Shown one piece after another: positions 30,731 to 41,223 of a stretch of DNA of 64,000 nucleotides. The first letter of the stretch is position 1. Each line of letters opens with the position of its first letter. The stretch is from Symsagittifera roscoffensis. Lineage: Eukaryota; Xenacoelomorpha; Acoela; Convolutidae. Position numbers and translations under genes: made by a program. Where the stretch lies: NCBI RefSeq assembly GCF_963678635.1, contig NC_087066.1, forward strand, positions 56,190,312 to 56,254,311, in the 5' to 3' direction. The notes under the pieces were generated by a model that worked only from the letters and a program-made list of their open reading frames with translations, ran no database searches and was not told the origin of the DNA.

Positions 30731-31282
30731 ACAATCCTTATTTTCAAAATAACATGCTGAAAAACAATCGAACAGATCTAGTTCAAATTCAGCCAATAGA
30801 AATCATCCCGAATTAGACACTTTATTTATATCAATACGACTTTATTAGCCGACACATATTCACCTCTAAGCTTATCTATAACTATAACTTCAAGACCTCC
30901 AGGTCAAAAATAAGCAAACCGCTACAAAATGAAAACTAAAAAAATATAATCTCAATTTACAACCCTTCCCTATCAAGCAGTACAAAGATCAACAATTTTT
31001 TCCCAACTTAGCACTCGCAAACCACTCAAGCAAAATTATTAAATTAGCCTAAAGAACAAAAGCACATGATCATTTAGCCTAAAGTACGAATATTTCTTGG
31101 ATACCCCCAATTATTCCATAAATAAGAACTACGAAGATCTCCCCGACACACTTCAAAATAACCCCTCAAAAACTCCTGATGAAATCCAACCCACTTATCA
31201 AAAAATCAATAAATGATCGGACCGCACTCGAATTTAGCCCCCAAAAATTGAAAAAGATTCGACAAACCAAATCACTTCTTAA

Positions 31283-31700
31283 ATGCTTCTCTCAACAATA
31301 GTCACTAAATTCAAACAAATATTTTCAAACTTTTTAATAAAAGTTTCAAATCTTCTAAAATTTTTTACAATATTTTTGACCAATATCATAGAAACCCTAT
31401 TCATCCTTTTCATAATATTTTGCAATCTTTTTTTAATTCTCTACTCAATCTTTGAAGTATATATAACCCTTTCCACAATCATTGATAATCTCCTCAGGTA
31501 CGATAATTTCAATGTTTCCTAATCTATTTAGTAGAACAGATATCTTTCTACTATTTGTAATTTTTCTCACATTTTTAACATCACTTATTATGACAATATG
31601 TAAATGTATAAAAAAGGCAATCATCACATTCGCATTAGCCACTATTCTCTTGTTGCTTTTCATTGAAGACTACTGGAACAAACATAAATTTTCATCATAA
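31283..31700 (+). CDS. Two overlapping hydrophobic ORFs of element III
   Basis: 31283-31522 (79 codons) and 31482-31700 (72 codons) overlap in different frames. Each has two strongly hydrophobic segments (ETLFILFIIFCNLFLILY; IFLLFVIFLTFLTSLIM and TFALATILLLLFI). They look like membrane proteins or the halves of one frameshifted protein. Element II has a similar small hydrophobic ORF at 48542-48811, but on the other side of env. Confidence 0.45.
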
Positions 31701-31819
31701 AAACTTCACCCAGAAAAATTTTCCAAAAAAATTTTCCAAAATTGCTAATCAACAACACCCACACCAGTCCCCACCAACAACATCCCAAGAAAATCCAACA
31801 ACACCCACAAATACCTAAA

Positions 31820-32499
31820 ATCCCCAATCATCTACACGCATTTCTTTACAAGAAAATCCATATACTTTTGAAGAAAGACACGCGCGATTATCTGGACCAT
31901 TAGAACCAGCTGTCCGCCAAGCACCTTTAAGTGAACCACAATACGAACCAACTTATAATATATACCCACACCTACAACAAGACCTTAACAGAGTAAGACA
32001 CATAAGTCAAAACCAGAACACACTCGAAATAAATAGACAAATTATACATCCAAGACGAAATAGAAATTTTCAAACTCCCAGAATTCAATTCAACATACCT
32101 CAATCACCAACATCAAGTCCCTTAGACCTTTCAAGTAGCACAATACCAGATACACCTCCAACTGCTTCACAACAAAACTTTTCAAATATTCCATCCGATT
32201 ACTTAAGTTCAACCCCTACATCAGAACAAGTTAGAGAAAATTCTTTTAATAACCCAACAACCACAGAACGCCCTCCATATTGGGATACAAACAAATATCC
32301 TCATGGTGAACCAAATTTAGTAAACAACCTAGTTGACGTTTCATTCGATACAACACTATCTACATTACCCGAAACACTTTCCCTTCCCTCAACACCTTCT
32401 TTAAGCCAAATATCGCCATCAACGTTTCCCCTAAATTTTCCTACCAACCTTGATTCACGATATCAAGAACAATCATCTCAGAATATACCACTACGATAA
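31820..32499 (+). CDS. Ser/Thr/Pro-rich frame without ATG
   Basis: Open between two stops for about 226 codons and free of Met codons, so it needs splicing, frameshifting or fusion to be translated. Composition is Ser/Thr/Pro/Gln with words such as SSTIPDTPPTAS and LPSTPSLSQISPSTFPL. It may continue in another frame into 32450-32863. Element II has a Ser/Thr/Pro-rich ORF at 48050-48388 with similar character. Confidence 0.4.
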
Positions 32500-32863
32500 G
32501 ATTGGAATACAGTCAGCACCCCCACCACTATTTGGTCAACATCAGGAAAGTAATAGATTACACAACTGGGCATCAAACAGATTGCAATATCGACACGATA
32601 TTCACAAAGATATACAAGAACATAACATCCAAATACTACAACAAAGCAGTCTAACACTAAAATTCGAACTTACAGTAAGACTAAATATTATTGTTCAACA
32701 TCCATTTCCATTAGATCCTCCTAATATCACAGCTCAATCTTTACCTCCTCCATTTATAACAACAGAAATAATATATAAATACGACAGGTATACAAAAAAG
32801 ACAATCGGATACATAACCTTTTATAACCCATACTCAGGATTGTCATACACATGTATATTCTAA
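32450..32863 (+). CDS. ORF between Ser/Thr/Pro-rich frame and env, element III
   Basis: 137 codons starting from TTG, so probably the continuation of the preceding frame. It contains a SAPPPLFGQHQES segment and a beta-rich C-terminus (ELTVRLNIIVQHPFPL). No family recognised. It ends 60-70 bases before the first env-like segment. Confidence 0.35.
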   Translation: MIHDIKNNHLRIYHYDKIGIQSAPPPLFGQHQESNRLHNWASNRLQYRHDIHKDIQEHNIQILQQSSLTLKFELTVRLNIIVQHPFPLDPPNITAQSLPPPFITTEIIYKYDRYTKKTIGYITFYNPYSGLSYTCIF

Positions 32864-32929
32864 AGATATTCACATTTCAACACCTCCTTTTTCTCATTTT
32901 TTTCCGAACCAAATCAAAATCCCTCACCT

Positions 32930-35098
32930 CGCACAGAACCTCAAGATTTATTAGTAACACACTACGATTGTGAACAAAAAACACTACACAAATATGCTAT
33001 AAATCAATTAACACAATGTGAATCCGAACCACAAGCTATAGAAACAACAAATATAATAGCTACACTATACTCAAAAGCCCGAGCAACAACACTAACAGGA
33101 TACAAATTTACAGAAACCTTTTCCGAAAAGAAAGTACACTGTTCACAAGTTTCAAACGGAAATAAAAATAGATTGGACGACGAATCTTTCTACCAAAGTA
33201 ATATTGAAAGATAACTACTTCTCAGCCCTTAAGACTGTAAAAACGAATTAAAACGACGAAACTTAAAACCAAACTAAGGCACAAACAGAAAGTTTTTCCA
33301 GATGTAGCTCATCAAGCAGAACTTGAAAAACACCAAGGTCACATGAGACTAGATACAAAATTCCCCTTCCATGGAGCACACGGAAGATAAACATACGATC
33401 TTCATGATAAACATTAGATACCACACATATGAATAAATAACCCCTCAAATTGCAAAGCAGACACAAAAAATAAAGATTATCAAGAAATAATGTTTTTTGA
33501 TTGGAAAAAAGAACTCGAAAAAGTACAACTTACACGCGACTTAAAAGACGACACAATTCTTTACCAAGGAATGAGACTCCCTTGCCAAAATGATCAAGGA
33601 TATTGCGATCCTACAACATGAACACAAGCAACCATTGTATGGTTTCCCGAAGAAACCGGCACAGTTTTTCAAGTAGCAAAAATACACGCTAGAATGATTA
33701 AATTTCACCAAAAATATTTTATCGAATCAATCCCATATGAAGATGTAAACCCCGACCAAATTAGATCTACGAACCATAAATTTAGAAACATCCACAATAT
33801 AGAAAACACATTTACACGATTTCAAATATACCCAGAAACAGAACTTGCATGTAAATACAACAAGCCAATTTATAAAACACTGTATTCAGAAATTCTAGTC
33901 CAATACGAAAATGGTTTCGACATGAATACAGGACATTTAATCGTAAACCTGATGGCCACATCTCACTCATTTACTGACGAAAATCCCTACGTTTCAGTAA
34001 ATTTTCAGAAAAGCACAGGACAAATCTGTGGAAAATTAAAACCACAAGACACAAAAAGTACACGATTACAAGAACTATCACTTATGAACAGCACACATTT
34101 TGGCGCAATTCACTATGATATACATTTAGATGTGAAATTAGACTACACAATAAGCAGAATTTTTCAAGAAATGTCACTTTCAGAATTAGAAACACTACAC
34201 CAACTATGTGAACTTGAAAGAACACAAATTTTACAATCACTAGCACTAGCAGTTCTAAAAATACCATATGCAGGATATTTATTATCCGCAAATAGATCAA
34301 ATTTCATTGATTATGAAGGAAACATCTTTTGGTATTACACTTGAACCAAAAAAGTATCACTTTTATACGTTTTTGAAGATAAACGATGTTTCAAAAGAAT
34401 CCCGATATTCTACAAAAATAAAGTATATTTTGTTGATACACTCTCAAGAAGAACATATTTTTGGGATACAACAGTACCATGTGGATCAGAAAATAGCCTC
34501 AATGTTGTACAATTAAATCCCGATGAAGATAAATACTTTCTACTTACACCATATCCAACATTAATGCCACCACTAAAAAAGTTTTCACCCGAAAGCATTA
34601 GAGCTATAGCCCGAAACCCAAATATCGATTTACAATCGATAGGCATCTATTCTAAATCCGACATACAACACCACATACGTACACAACAATTTCAGGAACT
34701 ACTTACAAAAATGGACACTATACAACGACAATCAATCGATCAAAACTTACGAAAACTTGTAGAAACAGCAGGATTTTCAGACATTTACGTACAAGATTAC
34801 AGCGGATATTTTAAAGACATAAAGGATCAAATTTATCTAAACGGCGAAAAATATCGACCACAAGATATATCACCAATCAATTCTAGGATGGCCATATTAT
34901 ATCTTAGAAAGATTGACTATATTATACGCAATGTTCAATTTTATTGGATTTATTTTTTCTTTACTGAAAGGAATTTATAACACATGTGCAATCCACACAC
35001 AAATCAATAGACAAGCGAGCGTAGCACGCATACTTTTTGCAGGATTTTTCGGAATATTTTCCACATCCATAAATAAAAATAGAAAAACGCAAACTTGA
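32930..35098 (+). pseudogene. Envelope-like glycoprotein gene of element III (broken)
   Basis: N-terminal segment 32930-33212 has VTHYDCEQKTLHKYA and several Cys. The main frame, about 33560-34980, is interrupted by TGA at 33619 and at 34342. It holds LCELERTQILQSLALAV, AGYLLSANRSNF and VYFVDTLSRRTYFW. A hydrophobic segment (FNFIGFIFSLLKGIY) follows at 34913-35098 in another frame. Element II has the same landmarks in the same order, so this is a real ancestral gene. The CELER helix, NRS motif and VDxxxRxT segment recall Jingchuvirales-type glycoproteins; that link is a by-eye inference. It would have mediated membrane fusion; this copy is dead. Confidence 0.65.
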
Positions 35099-35724
35099 CC
35101 TTAAGACTAACCACAGCACTAAAACCTAGACAATTTACACACGTAGGATATAAAAAGCTTCTAAAAATTATCACTCCACCCCGAGCTAATGATTATTCTA
35201 TTGAATATTATGATCACAACATCATCAGACCTAACCAAGACCAATTTCTCGACGAAGATAAGTTCGCTAATCCACAACTAACCGAAAAATTTTTCATCCA
35301 AACACCCTACATCTTTACACTAAGCTCACTAGCTAAAAAACACGACCATATTATTTCCGAAGCACTAATTGACATCCAAGCTTATGAATCATTTCACGAT
35401 AAATTTCAGACTTTTTCACTAACCTTTCACTTCCTCCAAAAGAACGAGATCTGCACTGTTCACACGACATCATGTTACGAACTAAACAAACGCATACTTA
35501 CACATACTATAGATTTTAATCATTTTAATTTACACACATCTTCACGACAACCCCACCATCGTTTTCAGTTTATTATTTCAACGTACACTTCGCCATTTTT
35601 CTTAAATTTCACATACTGTATTAAAAACACTAACTTCCAAGGCATACTCAGAGTTTACGACCCAATAACCCAAATGTATATATTTTGTCCATTCACCAAG
35701 ACCTTCAATGAATTCAAGATTTAA
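35095..35724 (+). CDS. ORF downstream of env in element III
   Basis: About 209 codons open from a TTG; the first in-frame ATG lies far downstream, so it may be entered by splicing or frameshift. The sequence is mixed alpha/beta with Tyr, Phe and His (FHDKFQTFSLTFHFLQ, NFTYCIKNTNFQGILRVY). It has no membrane segment. It was not recognised, and I see no obvious counterpart in element II. Confidence 0.4.
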   Translation: MTLRLTTALKPRQFTHVGYKKLLKIITPPRANDYSIEYYDHNIIRPNQDQFLDEDKFANPQLTEKFFIQTPYIFTLSSLAKKHDHIISEALIDIQAYESFHDKFQTFSLTFHFLQKNEICTVHTTSCYELNKRILTHTIDFNHFNLHTSSRQPHHRFQFIISTYTSPFFLNFTYCIKNTNFQGILRVYDPITQMYIFCPFTKTFNEFKI

Positions 35725-36540
35725 GTTTGCACTAACAACAACTCAAACAAGCAATAACAAGTTTCCACTTTTCTTTTAACCCGGTTGGAAAGGATTTATA
35801 TAATAATCCCAACTAACCAACGCAGCTTACTAAACACCATGAAACACAAACTAACAGCATGACTAAGAAAAGAAAACCCACAGTACCCAAACTGGATTAA
35901 ACCAGCTTAAAGAACCGATAATTTATTCTTTTGAAGACTATTGATAAGTCTAAAAAAGAAAGTATAAAACACCAAAAAGTCGACAGACAAACCCAAACCA
36001 AACAATTTGATTTTTAAGGAAAGAACACAACTAAAACAACAAAAGGAAAAAACCAGAAACAAACACAACACAAAAGGTTAACACAAAACAGGACCCCATA
36101 AAAAACCAGCATGAAATCATACCCTCACTCCTGGCCTAACCCACCAGAAGAGGACGAAGTCCTGAGCATGCTTAATAGCCGGCCTAACACACCGTGCTAA
36201 AACCCACGCTTTGTGACACACTCTTTTTTTTGATAAGAGGTACTCAAGTGTGAGTAACTCTTTTAAAATAACTGAACTAAAAATAAAAGCTTTTGCGATA
36301 AAAATTAATAAAAAATCATAACTAAAAAGAAGGATTAACTAAACATTTATTTATGTAAAATATATATTGCAGTAATATAGATCATACACATTCACGAAGA
36401 CGAGCATCAAGCAGCTAAGACCTCATCACGCAAAACCTACACAATGGCTAAACACAACCGATATGCCGCTCACAACCACAACTCAAAGGATTTAAAGTAC
36501 GACTTGACTTCGAAGCAAAGGATTTCATTGAAACAGACCA
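35725..36540 (+). other. 3' non-coding part of element III
   Basis: A-rich, no frame of note apart from a weak 80-codon ORF at 36444-36686. Words with AACACAAAA recur. Confidence 0.5.
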
Positions 36541-36687
36541 ATGACCACCTCCATGTTCAAGTATACGTACAGATCCGAGTTACTGGGCATTCCCTCCAAA
36601 CTCGAGCTTCACGCCATTCCCAATTCAGATCGAAACATAGTTCTCCACACCGATCAAGACCAGACGATCATAACAAACCATCTTGAT
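36541..36687 (+). CDS. Possible small 3' ORF before the 3' LTR
   Basis: 48 codons from ATG. It begins MTTSMFKYTYRSELLGIPSK and has balanced codon use unlike the A-rich surroundings. The overlapping frame 36444-36686 is Arg/His/Ser-rich. Either could be the end of an accessory gene; no family recognised. Confidence 0.25.
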
Positions 36688-36871
36688 TGATTTTGTTAAC
36701 GGTCTTAGTCATCGTTGAATGACAAGATGAAATCTACGATCCCAGTTTCCTGGAGCTTCCTCCTCCAAGAATGGAATAGAAATGATGCTCGCGAAATACG
36801 AACGATCAATCATCCATGCTCCACTACAGAAATAAGTCAAAGAAACAAAAACTCTGTAAACCCCAGATGGG

Positions 36872-37247
36872 TGGAACCTGATTCAAACTATATTATTATT
36901 ATTGGTTTTAAATTAGATATTTTATCCGTATATAATAATAAAGACTAACCAATCATTATCTAACTAATAACCCTTTTTATTTGTAAGTGCTGAAATTACT
37001 TGTAGTTTCAGCACCAGAGCATTCTGAATTTAACTTACAGCTTAGTTGCCTTTTCCAAGAGACCAACTCGTAACAAACCAGTATACTCAAGATCTATTGA
37101 GACTTAGAGATATAAGAGTAAGGTTAAGATCGGTATTAGACTAAGAAGTTGCACGAATCTATCCGGCCGAAAATAAGATAGCGTGACGAGCAGGCGGTTT
37201 ACATTATCTGAAATTACTCTATGAGTTAGACCTTCCGTCACAGCTCA
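36872..37247 (+). repeat. 3' LTR of element III
   Basis: 376 bp matching 22051-22428, with roughly 25-30 differences by eye. It is followed by the target duplicate TATT at 37248-37251. A weak purine tract (AGATGGG) precedes it. Confidence 0.95.
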
Positions 37248-37384
37248 TATTTCTGACTGTCTTAATTGACCTTTTCAAAATTTGCCTAATCACGATTTGT
37301 AGCATCGTGATTGCACGATCTCATTTAAAGTTCATAGCATCTGTTTTCTGCTTATTGTGTTGCGAGTGTTTGCGTATCTGTAAA

Positions 37385-37560
37385 CGTCTGTGACTGAGAG
37401 GGATGGACGTGAGATTCCAAATCTCGAGGTTGCTGGCCCGAATCCTGCAACTAGCAAAAGTTTTTTTAATTAGAGGCTTATTTGTTTTATAGAGCTGCTG
37501 TTTTGTCGTTTTCTAAATTTTGCGAATGGCAGCTTCGCCTCTGCGTCAAAACATCCGAAA
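37385..37560 (+). repeat. tRNA-derived SINE copy (Trp-like head)
   Basis: The head has a box-A-like stretch, an anticodon-arm-like GAGATTCCAAATCTC (loop TTCCAAA, anticodon CCA) and a B-box-like GGCCCGAATCC. The tail has GAGGCTTATTTG, AGAGCTGCTGTTTTGTCGTT and GCAGCTTCGCCTCTGCGT. It is not a functional tRNA, as the acceptor stem does not pair. Confidence 0.65.
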
Positions 37561-37884
37561 AAATGAAAATTAAAAATTAGGTAAAACAATCCTAAGGTTT
37601 TTTGTACCTAATTAGGTAGGAGTGGGGAGGTACTATGATCTAAAATAGATTTTGTTTTATCTGCTCAATTTATGCTACCAAAATACATTAGCATTTGGCT
37701 GATACAGGTATAAATTTGAATCACGTACAAGAGCACTGCTGCCCGTTACAAGCGATATCGTCGAATCGGAAATTGCGACTTTTCAGGTTAACAGGTTTCT
37801 AAACATAATCAATGAATTAATTGATGACTAAGTTAATAACAAATTCATATTTAGTGTTTTATTTGGACGTTTGGTCCGGAAGTA

Positions 37885-37945
37885 ACGTAAATTTTCCCTT
37901 ACTGGCACTATGAAGGTCCGAGGCTCGAATCCAGCGTGGACATGT
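37885..37945 (+). repeat. tRNA-like SINE head fragment
   Basis: Contains GGTCCGAGGCTCGAATCC, a B-box-like segment, without the complete cloverleaf. Probably another degraded SINE head. Confidence 0.4.
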
Positions 37946-38527
37946 TTGTTTTGCAAACTGAAAATTTTCAGCTTGAGCAAAAGAATTGTCGGTTTATCGT
38001 TTGTCTTGTTTTTGCCGGCTTATTTGCCACAGCACTGAGTTTTCTCGCGGCTTAAGCTATCCTTACTATAATGTAAAATTCGTTTGTTGTGTTCCGATCA
38101 TCAATCAAGTATTTGAGTGCCAAAAAAAATTGCTGATAAAAATGCGATTTACGAATGCGAAAAAGGCTGTAATGCGATGAGCATAGTCAGAAGTCTGGTA
38201 GAAGTCTTTTAAATCCGAAATCATACCGGCCATCACTCAGTAGTACACGTGGGAATCTATAGATTAGTTCATTGCGTACGTCAATGATGTAATAAACTTC
38301 CAAGCACTTTCCATTGTCAACTGTTTTAAGTTTGTTTAAGAGTGATGAACGTAGTGGAGACTCTTATATAGTTCTTGGTGATTGTTTTTTGTATCTGAAA
38401 TAATGCGAAACTCCGTTTTGCCTCTGTATAGTTTTCTGTTCTGGTCATTCAGTTAAGTTAGACCTGCCAGAGCATACGTCTTGTTATTGCTGCTATAATT
38501 TTTCAATAAGCACTTTTTCTTACTGTT

Positions 38528-38618
38528 ACAACTAGGAAGTAACCGGGTAAGAGTATCGCTATCGCAAATGCAAAACTATTTTTGCACAACTAGGAAGTAA
38601 CCGGGTAAGAGTATCGCT
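38528..38618. repeat. 33 bp repeat pair, 58 bp offset
   Basis: ACAACTAGGAAGTAACCGGG and the following 13 bases are identical at 38528-38560 and 38586-38618. Confidence 0.9.
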
Positions 38619-38724
38619 GCATGTAAACCAGTCAGCATGTAGTTCTAAAGAAACGTAAAATAAGCTTGCACCGAATAGTTGAATACGCTTTTACGAAAAT
38701 AAGGTTTTCACTTTTTTGGAGACC

Positions 38725-39245
38725 AACGGCAGATTTGGTTAGCCTCAATGTTTTGAGGTATTCTAACTTAGCTTTTCTTTTGTTTGACTACACTAGCATC
38801 ATCAGCTTAGTGTATTATTAAGAAACTTCGTTTTTTCAAACATAAGTCGCAAATAGTGCCACTTTTCGGGCACCCTTACAGCTTTTTGGTAGCATGTGCT
38901 TTGACATTCCATTAGTAATAAGTAAACACAGTTGATTCATTTTTAATTCATCAAATGAACCGAAAAAAGCTATTTATTTCAAACAACATAACAATAATAA
39001 AAACTCTATTTCAGAATTTTTCTGTTTCAATATATCTCACAAATTTTTGAAATGCCTAATTAATACATAATGTGGCTTTACATAATTTGTTGCATGCAAA
39101 GCTAGTTTGGATGCCTTCAGTACGGTATCTTCCAAATTATTACTAGTAAAGTTGTGTCTATTTGTATTTGGTGCCGTTTTTGCTGAATGGCATTGGCAAT
39201 TTATTAGCATATGTAGCTGCTTTATTCGTGAATAGTGTTTGTTAG
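38725..39245 (+). repeat. Dispersed repeat family A, copy 1
   Basis: Collinear with 60735-61165: CTTTTTGGTAGCATGTGCTT, GCAAAGCTAGTTTGGATGCC, TTGTGTCTATTTGTATTTGG and GGCAATTTATTAGCATATGT all recur. Both copies are followed directly by a tRNA-like head, so this may be the 5' part of the same repeat. Confidence 0.75.
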
Positions 39246-39249
39246 TGGT

Positions 39250-39440
39250 GAAGCGTGCGTTGCTGAGTGGTTAGTGCGTGAGACTCATAATCTCCTGATT
39301 GCAGTAGGTCGCAGATCGAATCCTAGACCTGGCCAAAATTTCTGCTTATTCGAGGCCCATTTCTATTTTTCTTATTGCGCTTTCTAGAGTTACTTTTTGT
39401 GTTCTCGCTCGTTTGCAAAGCAAAACTTCCTCTCTGTGTA
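39250..39440 (+). repeat. tRNA-derived SINE copy (Met-like head)
   Basis: Box A-like TGCTGAGTGGTTAGTGCG, anticodon arm GAGACTCATAATCTC (loop CTCATAA, anticodon CAT), B-box-like GCAGATCGAATCC. The tail has TTATTCGAGGCCC and ends GCAAAGCAAAACTTCCTCTC. Not a functional tRNA. Confidence 0.65.
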
Positions 39441-39669
39441 AGTTAAATTTGGTTTCCGATTTTCTCCTGTGATTTTTTTGCTTAGATTTATTTCGTCAAT
39501 TGTAGTTTTATGTGTTTTAGAGAAAGGGCGATTCGTGTCCTTTTTTGAAGTACGCTGAAGGTTTTGATAATATATAATAAAGTCCATTTTTTTTTTACAA
39601 TGTCGCACATATATGATAAAGGTTTCTGACAATTGACCTTGCTTTATTACTACATTTTAATAACTTCCA

Positions 39670-39750
39670 GACCCCTTCCCTACTGGACTAGCGGTGAAAT
39701 GAGTGTTTGGGATCCTACGGTCGGTAATTCGAGTCCCTGCCGTACTTTGT
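39670..39750 (+). repeat. tRNA-like SINE head fragment
   Basis: TGGACTAGCGGTGAAATGAG, then GGGATCCTACGG, then GGTAATTCGAGTCC resemble A box, anticodon arm and B box. Degraded. Confidence 0.45.
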
Positions 39751-40563
39751 TGTTGTTTCGAGTGAGGGATTTGAGTTTTTGTGGTAACACTTGAGTTGTC
39801 GGACTATCGTTTGCCTTATTTGCAAAGTATGGTCTTTTCCTCCAATTTTTACTGTATTTTAAAGTCCTTCTTTAGTTTGTAAATTTTCCAACTCTGAACT
39901 TAGATACATATATATATATGTATATATTTAATGGTTTCAGCTGGCGTTACATCGGCTTAATCACTGTTCAGTGGGTCGTTTGAATGGCCAACAGAGGTGT
40001 TTAGGCTTTTGTGTTCCAAATTTATTGTTAAGGTTTTTTTTACATCAATTTTGTTTTCGGCTTATTACCGCTCGATAAATGTTTCTGAATGCTTATTAAC
40101 GCTTGCGATTGTGTACCCCGAATTTTTTTCTCAAATTGTACTTATTTTGCGACAAACGTATAAAATCTTAGTAGAAGTAACTTTTTTCGACTTCTTGAAT
40201 AAGTTTTTCGGCTTTGTGGCCGCTGCCTCAGTTTTCATCCGCAACCTCCAATGCCAATTTTTTGTATTCTAAGTTTGCGAAGCGTTGCTGTTGTCAAATA
40301 TCAATTTATCACTAGCGAAGCGAAGCTCGGCTTTGCCTCAGTGTAATTATTTTTTTTGTATCGCAAAGGCAAGCTCTGCTTCGATTGTATAATTATGGGC
40401 AAAACAAAATTAAGTCCTATTTCCAAGATAGCATATCCTTTTATCTGCCACATTTCGTTGCTGCTAATTTTGTAATCGGATCAAAAATGGAACTGGTTCT
40501 TAATTGACGTAATTGCCGTCTTTTTCTGCCAAGGTCCTCTTTTATGCATGTTTCTGTGTTTAG

Positions 40564-41223
40564 ATCGACATTCCCGTGACTAAGGTGTATGAAATGGAAG
40601 GCTTTTCAAATCCATACCATTGGCTGGACAGTAGTCCTTGGATTCATGTGTGTTCGCTGCCTCACATGGAACACGATGAAGCCGGCAACTGCTATCCCAT
40701 TATTGATATTCAGAACTTGTCAGCTCTCCCAGAGTTGTCGGAGAGCGAGAAACAGGAGAATATACAACCATCGTGCAAAGCTGACAGAATCGACGGTAAT
40801 TTGTCTATTCCAGTGAGTTCAGAAAAGTTTGGAAAAAAGGCGACAGCTGCTGTTGTAGTGTGTTGTGTGATCTTTGTTGTCTTTTTAATATCGTCTTTCG
40901 CCGCATTCTGTCTACGCAACAAACTCAGAGACACCAGATGTGTGCATATATTTGAGATACTTAGAATAAACGACCCCCCGAAAGACGGTCGACTGTCGCG
41001 CAGTGCTGTCAGAACAGGAACACCGCCTCGCAGGGACTCAATGCACACTGACGACCGTTCGCAGTGGGGATCTGGACTTCGTCTTAACCAGATGTTGAGT
41101 TTCACGAGGTCACCGCAGCATTTTTCAAACAGTGAAAACAACTTGTCCGGTGTCTCAGATTCAAAATCATGTCTCAATTCTTGCTCAGTACTCGACGAGA
41201 TGAACTCACAATTCGGCAAGTGA
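40564..41223 (+). CDS. Host gene, last exon seen: transmembrane segment and cytoplasmic tail
   Basis: 219 codons plus TGA, entered at a strong acceptor (TTTCTGTGTTTAG before ATCGACATTCCC) in phase 0, matching the donor at 20694. The juxtamembrane ectodomain has Cys, Trp and His (SSPWIHVCSLPHMEHDE, GNCYPIID). One membrane helix is clear (TAAVVVCCVIFVVFLISSFA), followed by a basic stop-transfer (RNKLRDTR) and a ~95-residue Ser/Arg-rich tail (TGTPPRRDSMHTDDRSQWGS). Together with 20277-20693 this gives a type I single-pass receptor-like protein of about 358 residues. It has no SEFIR or kinase domain, so if it is IL-17-receptor-like it would be a short or decoy form, or further exons exist. Confidence 0.65.
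   Translation: MDIPVTKVYEMEGFSNPYHWLDSSPWIHVCSLPHMEHDEAGNCYPIIDIQNLSALPELSESEKQENIQPSCKADRIDGNLSIPVSSEKFGKKATAAVVVCCVIFVVFLISSFAAFCLRNKLRDTRCVHIFEILRINDPPKDGRLSRSAVRTGTPPRRDSMHTDDRSQWGSGLRLNQMLSFTRSPQHFSNSENNLSGVSDSKSCLNSCSVLDEMNSQFGK

Larger units (their letters stand above)
22051..37247 (+). mobile_element. Element III: decayed Gypsy-type retrotransposon with env-like gene, in a host intron
   Basis: Two LTRs (22051-22428 and 36872-37247) begin TGGAACCTGAT and end CTCA. They are flanked by the direct duplication TATT (22047-22050 and 37248-37251), so insertion is proven from sequence. Internal order is leader, gag, Gln/Asn-rich segment, capsid, RT, RNase H, integrase, hydrophobic ORFs, Ser/Thr/Pro-rich frame, env-like, extra ORF. 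Nearly every gene has stops or frameshifts. I judge the LTRs about 93% alike by eye, so it is not recent. The coding strand is A-rich and G-poor: the 60 bases from 29581 hold A 25, T 18, C 10, G 7. Confidence 0.93.
37252..40563 (+). other. Intron sequence downstream of element III, rich in SINE pieces
   Basis: No exon recognised. It contains tRNA-derived repeat copies near 37390, 37890, 39254 and 39670, tail-only copies near 38400 and 40300, a 33 bp repeat pair at 38528/38586, and one copy of a ~450 bp dispersed repeat (38725-39245). It ends in the acceptor TTTCTGTGTTTAG at 40563. Confidence 0.55.

Noticed and set aside
37385-39330. Functional tRNA-Trp and tRNA-Met genes
   Set aside because: Boxes and anticodon arms are recognisable but acceptor and T stems do not pair, and a SINE tail follows.
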